NCBI GenBank assembly: GCA_963699015.1 | Contig: CAVOSX010000002.1 | Location: forward strand, 682,001 to 746,000 | Direction of reading: 5' to 3' | DNA: 64,000 bases | DNA from: PALSA-505 sp963699015 | Lineage (GTDB): Bacteria > Actinomycetota > Actinomycetes > Streptosporangiales > Streptosporangiaceae | Part shown: piece after piece, positions 60,735 to 64,000 of the stretch | How positions within the stretch are numbered: position 1 is the first letter of the stretch | How the letters are laid out: each line of letters opens with the position of its first letter | Program-made: the position numbers and the translations under genes | The notes under the pieces: model-generated | The model's database searches: none | What the model was told of the DNA's origin: nothing | Seen by the model: only the letters and a program-made list of their open reading frames with translations

Positions 60735-61053
60735 GTGGTGACCGCTGACCCTGGGCTGGCGGATACGGCACGGGCGACGGCGGAAGACGACGACCGGGGG
60801 CGCGTGGAGCTCTACGCGGATCCGGCCGGAGTCCTGGTGGGGGCGGTCGGGCCGGGCGCGGAGGAGTGGATGGCAGAGGTCACCCTGGCCGTGAAGGCCC
60901 GGCTCCCGCTCTCGGTGCTGGCCGATGTCATGCATGCCTTTCCCCGCTTACGGGGCGGCGATGGAGCCTGCGCTGCGTGAGCCAGCGGCCGGCGGCGTTC
61001 CTGGTGACCAGGATGGAGGGACACTGGCGCCGGCCGGCCAGCAGGCGAGCTGA
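60735..61053 (+). pseudogene. Remnant of a NAD(P)/FAD disulfide oxidoreductase (dimerisation domain only)
   Basis: Only the final domain of a lipoamide dehydrogenase/mercuric-reductase-like flavoprotein is left: GRVELYADPAGVLVGAVGPG, AEEWMAEVTLAVKARLPLSV and LADVMHAFPR. At about 60948 the frame shifts by one base and homology resumes as YGAAMEPALREPA, ending at a stop at 61051. The FAD and NAD domains (about 380 residues) are gone and there is no start signal. Confidence 0.75.
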
Positions 61054-61121
61054 ACGGCTTGCTGTAAGCCGCTGGGGATTAGCCTGAGAATGGCGCCAAG
61101 GTGACCGGGGAGGGGACGCGG

Positions 61122-61298
61122 ATGACCGACATGAGCATGGAGGAGCCGGAGGACGACGCCGTCGAGCGCCGCCGGGATGTGCTGGACGAGGCCGACGGAA
61201 CAGCCGGATCGGTTCGCCGGACACCGCCTGACGTGAACGAGGCCGACGCGGCAGAGCAGTCACGGGCGGTCGAGCTCGACGACGAGGAGTACCGCTGA
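61122..61298 (+). CDS. Small acidic conserved actinobacterial protein
   Basis: A 58-residue product rich in Asp and Glu, with MEEPEDDAVERRRDVLDEAD and the C-terminal DVNEADAAEQSRAVELDDEE. Proteins ending in NEADAAEQ and VELDxxxYR occur widely in actinomycetes; no function is known. ATG 61122 follows GGGGAGGGG at good spacing. Confidence 0.78.
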   Translation: MTDMSMEEPEDDAVERRRDVLDEADGTAGSVRRTPPDVNEADAAEQSRAVELDDEEYR

Positions 61299-61419
61299 CT
61301 CCCGCGCGGGCACGACACGCGACCGCGAGCCAGCCTCGCGACCTCGGCATGAAGCGCTACCGAGTCGTAGGATTACTGGAACGCGGTGGATCGACCACCC
61401 GCAGGACGCAGCGGAGATC

Positions 61420-62043
61420 GTGTTGACAGCTACCCCCGATGCACGGCCGCGCAGCACCCGGCTGCCCAGGCCGGCCAGGCGCCGTCAGCTCCTCGGGGCT
61501 GCGCAGAAGGTCTTCGTGTCGCAGGGCTACCACGCCGCCGCGATGGACGAGATCGCCGAGCGGGCCGGTGTCAGCAAACCCGTGCTCTACCAGCACTTTC
61601 CTGGAAAGCTCGAACTCTACCTGGCGCTGCTCGACGAGAGCACGGACGCGCTGGTGGACACCGTGCGCAGCGCGCTGGTCTCTACCCAGGACAACAAGCA
61701 GCGGGTGACGGCTACCTTTGTCGCCTTCTTCGATTTTGTCAGCGGCGCGGGCGAGGCATTCCGCCTGGTGTTTGAGTCAGATCTTGGCAATGAGCCGGCT
61801 GTACGGGAGCGGCTGGATGCCACCATGAACGAGTGCGCGGAAATGATCAGCAGGGTGATAAGCGAGGACGCTGGGATAAAGGATGACGAGGCGCACCTGC
61901 TCGGGATGGGGCTCGTCGGAATGGCCCACGTCAGCGCCCGGCACTGGATGAGCACCGGCCGGGATATCCCCAAGGATGCCGCGGAACAGATGCTGAGCCG
62001 GCTGGCCTGGCGTGGCATCAGCGGCTGGCCGCTGACCGGGTAA
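61420..62043 (+). CDS. TetR family transcriptional regulator
   Basis: A 207-residue regulator with the N-terminal HTH RRQLLGAAQKVFVSQGYHAA, AMDEIAERAGVSKPVLYQHF, PGKLELYLALLDEST, and a helical C-terminal ligand domain. Starts at GTG 61420. Targets are not apparent; no palindrome stands out in the 120 upstream bases. Confidence 0.93.
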   Translation: MLTATPDARPRSTRLPRPARRRQLLGAAQKVFVSQGYHAAAMDEIAERAGVSKPVLYQHFPGKLELYLALLDESTDALVDTVRSALVSTQDNKQRVTATFVAFFDFVSGAGEAFRLVFESDLGNEPAVRERLDATMNECAEMISRVISEDAGIKDDEAHLLGMGLVGMAHVSARHWMSTGRDIPKDAAEQMLSRLAWRGISGWPLTG

Positions 62044-62231
62044 CCCGGATGCCGGCACACGCTCGACGGATGGCGGTTCATAGAGTAGTTCCGGGCCGGC
62101 GAATCGCAGCTGTCCCGGACGGGATTGCCTGCCGCGCCGGATGAGGTAAACGGTCAAGCCAATGCACGCTCGCCCCGGGGTCCGCTCGCGGCGCAGCAAC
62201 CAAGTCTCGCTCAGTTTCGTCTTCGTCAGGC

Positions 62232-62241
62232 AGGCTAGCCT
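62232..62241. promoter_or_regulatory. AGGCTAGCCT palindrome resembling an iron-box half
   Basis: Perfect 10-bp palindrome 48 bases before the DUF3107 start. The core resembles the centre of the DtxR/IdeR box (TAGGCTAACC), but flanks do not match. Weak. Confidence 0.2.
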
Positions 62242-62288
62242 CGGCCAATGCTGGCCTGCTGACCAGCAGCTTCGCCGAGAGGATAGTC

Positions 62289-62513
62289 GTGGAAGTCAAG
62301 ATCGGGATCCAGTCCACGCCGCGCGAACTCGTCGTGGACACGGAAACGGCGGCCGAGGACGTCGAACGCGCTCTGACCGCGGCACTTGCCGACGGCGGCG
62401 TGTTCTCGCTGCCTGATGAGAAGGGCGGGAAGATCCTGATCCCGGCCGACAAGATTGCCTACCTGGAACTGGGCAGCTCAGAGCCGCGCCGCGTCGGCTT
62501 CGGTAACCTCTGA
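62289..62513 (+). CDS. DUF3107 family protein
   Basis: A 74-residue actinobacterial protein: EVKIGIQSTPRELVVDTETA, ALADGGVFSLPDEKGGKILI, PADKIAYLELGSSEPRRVGF. Start GTG 62289 with GAGAGGA upstream. In many actinomycetes it neighbours the ferritin-like protein and DEAD-box helicase seen here. Function unknown. Confidence 0.9.
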   Translation: MEVKIGIQSTPRELVVDTETAAEDVERALTAALADGGVFSLPDEKGGKILIPADKIAYLELGSSEPRRVGFGNL

Positions 62514-62537
62514 CCGGCGCGGGCCGGCCCGGGCTGA

Positions 62538-63329
62538 TCAGGCGGATAGACCCAGAGCGCTCATCCGCTGGGCGTGCGCGTCGGTGAGTCTCGCGAACAT
62601 CCGGCCGATCTCGCCGAGCTGGCTCGCGCCGGCCGCCGTTCCTGCGCCGACCCCCTGCCCGGCGCCCTCGGGCGGCCCGGCGCCCTCTGCCTGCCCGGCG
62701 CCCTCGGCCGGCCGAGCGGTGCCGACCGGGGGAGGAACCAGCAGGCAGGCGAGCGCCGGCCGCTGCGCGGCGACCCGCTGGGCCTGGCCGAGCGCCTCCC
62801 CGACCAGCCTGCGCGCCCACAGGGCCAGGCGGCCCGCGACCTTCGGGTCGGCGGCGATCGCCGCCCGGACGTGCTCGACCGCGAACTGCGCGTGCCCGGT
62901 GTCGGCCAGCACCTCGAGCACCAGCGCCCGCGGCCCCGGTTCCAGCACCTCGGCCACCGCGCGGTAGAAGTCTGCGGCGATACCGTCGCCCACGTAGGCC
63001 TTGACCAGGCTCTCCAGCCAGTCGGACGGGGCCGTCCTGACGTGGAAGGCTTCCAGCGGGCCGGTGAAAGGCTGCATGGCCTGGCCGGGGTCGGTCCCGA
63101 GCCGCTGAAGCTCATCCCGGATCCGCTCGAAGTGAGAGAACTCGGCCACCGCCATGCCGCCGAGCGCGGCCTTGTCGGCCAGCGACGGCGCCAGCGCGGC
63201 ATCTTCGGCCAGCCGGAAGAATGCGTCGAGCTCGGCGTAAGCGAGCAGGCCGAGCAGGTCGATGACACCCTCCCCGGCGGCCGGGCCGGCCGTCTGTGGC
63301 GGCTCACCCGCTGGTTGCGACTCGGTCAC
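62538..63329 (-). CDS. Ferritin-like fold protein with Gly-Ala repeat insert
   Basis: A 263-residue helical protein with a ferritin-like/MiaE-type four-helix domain (LLGLLAYAELDAFFRLAEDA, AALGGMAVAEFSHFERIRDE, GDGIAADFYRAVAEVLEP, VLADTGHAQFAVEHVRAAIA). Glu and His positions fit a diiron site, though not every ligand can be confirmed. Residues about 208-232 are an Ala-Gly-Glu repeat (PAEGAGQAEGAGPPEGAGQG) absent from usual relatives. Convergent with DUF3107. Confidence 0.8.
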   Translation of the reverse strand: MTESQPAGEPPQTAGPAAGEGVIDLLGLLAYAELDAFFRLAEDAALAPSLADKAALGGMAVAEFSHFERIRDELQRLGTDPGQAMQPFTGPLEAFHVRTAPSDWLESLVKAYVGDGIAADFYRAVAEVLEPGPRALVLEVLADTGHAQFAVEHVRAAIAADPKVAGRLALWARRLVGEALGQAQRVAAQRPALACLLVPPPVGTARPAEGAGQAEGAGPPEGAGQGVGAGTAAGASQLGEIGRMFARLTDAHAQRMSALGLSA

Positions 63330-63573
63330 AGCCGCAGCGTAGCAACGGCTGCCGGCCCGCTCCCGCAGGCGCCGCGTCGGCTCCGGGGCGGCGGGCGTGA
63401 TCCTGGTACACTCGGCTGCGACCCGTGACCGGAATGTGGTAGCGCCAGGTTGTGTTGATCTCTATGGCGGCCCGGATGGGTCGTACCTCGCGGATCCACC
63501 CGAATGCGATTTCCCGCGGGCACCTTGATGGAGGCTGAAGGCCCTGACAACCCAGACACTTAACGAGCAAACC

Positions 63574-64000
63574 ATGCCGGAGGACGGCCAGGACCTCCCG
63601 GATCAGGCAGCGTCGGCCAGCCACGCAGAACCCGGGCCGTCGGTGAGCCCGCTGGATGCGATCTCGTTCCGGGAACTCAACGTTCACGACGACATCTGCG
63701 CCGCGCTTGAGGACATGGGGATCCGGACCGCGTTCCCCATCCAGGAGCTGGCCCTTCCGATCGGGCTCGGCGGCAGTGACATCATCGGCCAGGCCAGGAC
63801 CGGGACCGGTAAGACGCTGGCGTTCGGGATACCGCTGCTGCAGCACCTGACCGACGCGGCCCGCGTCCCGCAGGCGCTGGTCATCGTGCCCACCAGGGAA
63901 CTGGCGATGCAGGTCGCCGAGGACCTGCGGATCGCGGGCGCCAGGCTCGGCACCCGCGTGCTGACCGTCTACGGCGGCCGGGCCTACGAGCCGCAGATCG
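63574..64000 (+). CDS. DEAD/DEAH-box RNA helicase, 3' end cut by window
   Basis: N-terminus of an ATP-dependent RNA helicase: Q-motif FRELNVHDDICAALEDMGIR and FPIQELALPIGLGGSD, Walker A ARTGTGKTLAFG, motif Ia VIVPTRELAMQV. ATG 63574 has a poor ribosome site. The frame is open upstream to a stop at 63526 and a CTG at 63544 lies nine bases after GGAGG, so an unusual CTG start is possible. A long leader (about 200 bases) precedes it, as often in autoregulated helicase genes. Confidence 0.9.
   Translation, partial: MPEDGQDLPDQAASASHAEPGPSVSPLDAISFRELNVHDDICAALEDMGIRTAFPIQELALPIGLGGSDIIGQARTGTGKTLAFGIPLLQHLTDAARVPQALVIVPTRELAMQVAEDLRIAGARLGTRVLTVYGGRAYEPQI

Overview
The window reads as chromosome of a very GC-rich actinomycete. 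Codon third positions are almost all G or C, GTG starts are common, and many families are actinobacterial (DUF1707, PspC, DUF3054, DUF3107, DUF6912, emfourin-like, HisKA_3 kinase with LuxR-type regulator, tmRNA with an A-N-V-K-R-T-G-F-A-L-A-A tag). A Streptosporangiales-like soil actinobacterium is my best guess; this is inference. No gap between genes exceeds 300 bases, and I see no rRNA, tRNA, CRISPR array, prophage or insertion sequence.

Layout. 0-9.5 kb: 5'-truncated agmatinase, LysR regulator, acyl-CoA synthetase, a degenerate PfkB-fold protein with a collagen-like insert, flavodoxin-like protein, sulfotransferase, beta-propeller protein and MFS exporter. 9.1-11.6 kb: DNA alkylation repair (Ada-AlkA fusion, then Ogt). 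11.6-13.5 kb: tandem membrane paralogues, a small anchored protein and a methyltransferase pseudogene. 13.5-17.3 kb: DUF1707 and PspC genes divergent from a PspC-histidine kinase/LuxR pair, then small proteins. 17.3-21.5 kb: methyltransferase and substrate-binding-like protein facing an HD-domain protein with a diiron-oxygenase ligand pattern, followed by two Rieske proteins. 21.5-27.7 kb: gamma-CA-like protein, phosphoglucomutase, deaminase, MTHFR, PadR regulator with a palindromic operator, MFS. 27.9-31 kb: three adjacent broken genes (diguanylate cyclase, MarR-like regulator, LCMT-type methyltransferase). 31-33.4 kb: CoA-transferase subunits and a secreted protein.

33.6-40.2 kb is a translation-rescue and division block: ssrA, a catalytically dead PBP, smpB, ftsX, ftsE, prfB. 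40.2-50.3 kb is amino-acid catabolism: giant NAD-glutamate dehydrogenase, tryptophan 2,3-dioxygenase, P5C dehydrogenase. With agmatinase at the left edge, these feed nitrogenous carbon to glutamate and 2-oxoglutarate. 50.3-56.6 kb: DUF6912, orphan Vsr endonuclease, HAD hydrolase, CocE hydrolase, MFS/ArsR pair and SRPBCC/ArsR pair, both regulators with clear palindromic operators. 56.7-60.7 kb: deacetylase and an overlapping amino-sugar operon (alpha/beta hydrolase, nagA, SIS isomerase). 60.7-64 kb: oxidoreductase remnant, TetR, DUF3107, ferritin-like protein and the start of a DEAD-box helicase.

The most notable points are inactive paralogues that keep their fold (PBP lacking all three catalytic motifs, PfkB-like protein), a release factor 2 whose SPF tripeptide reads SKY, a HAD gene apparently starting at ATC, a possible uncharacterised HD-oxygenase locus, and a recurring pattern of single-base +1 insertions in five genes that could be real decay or assembly error.
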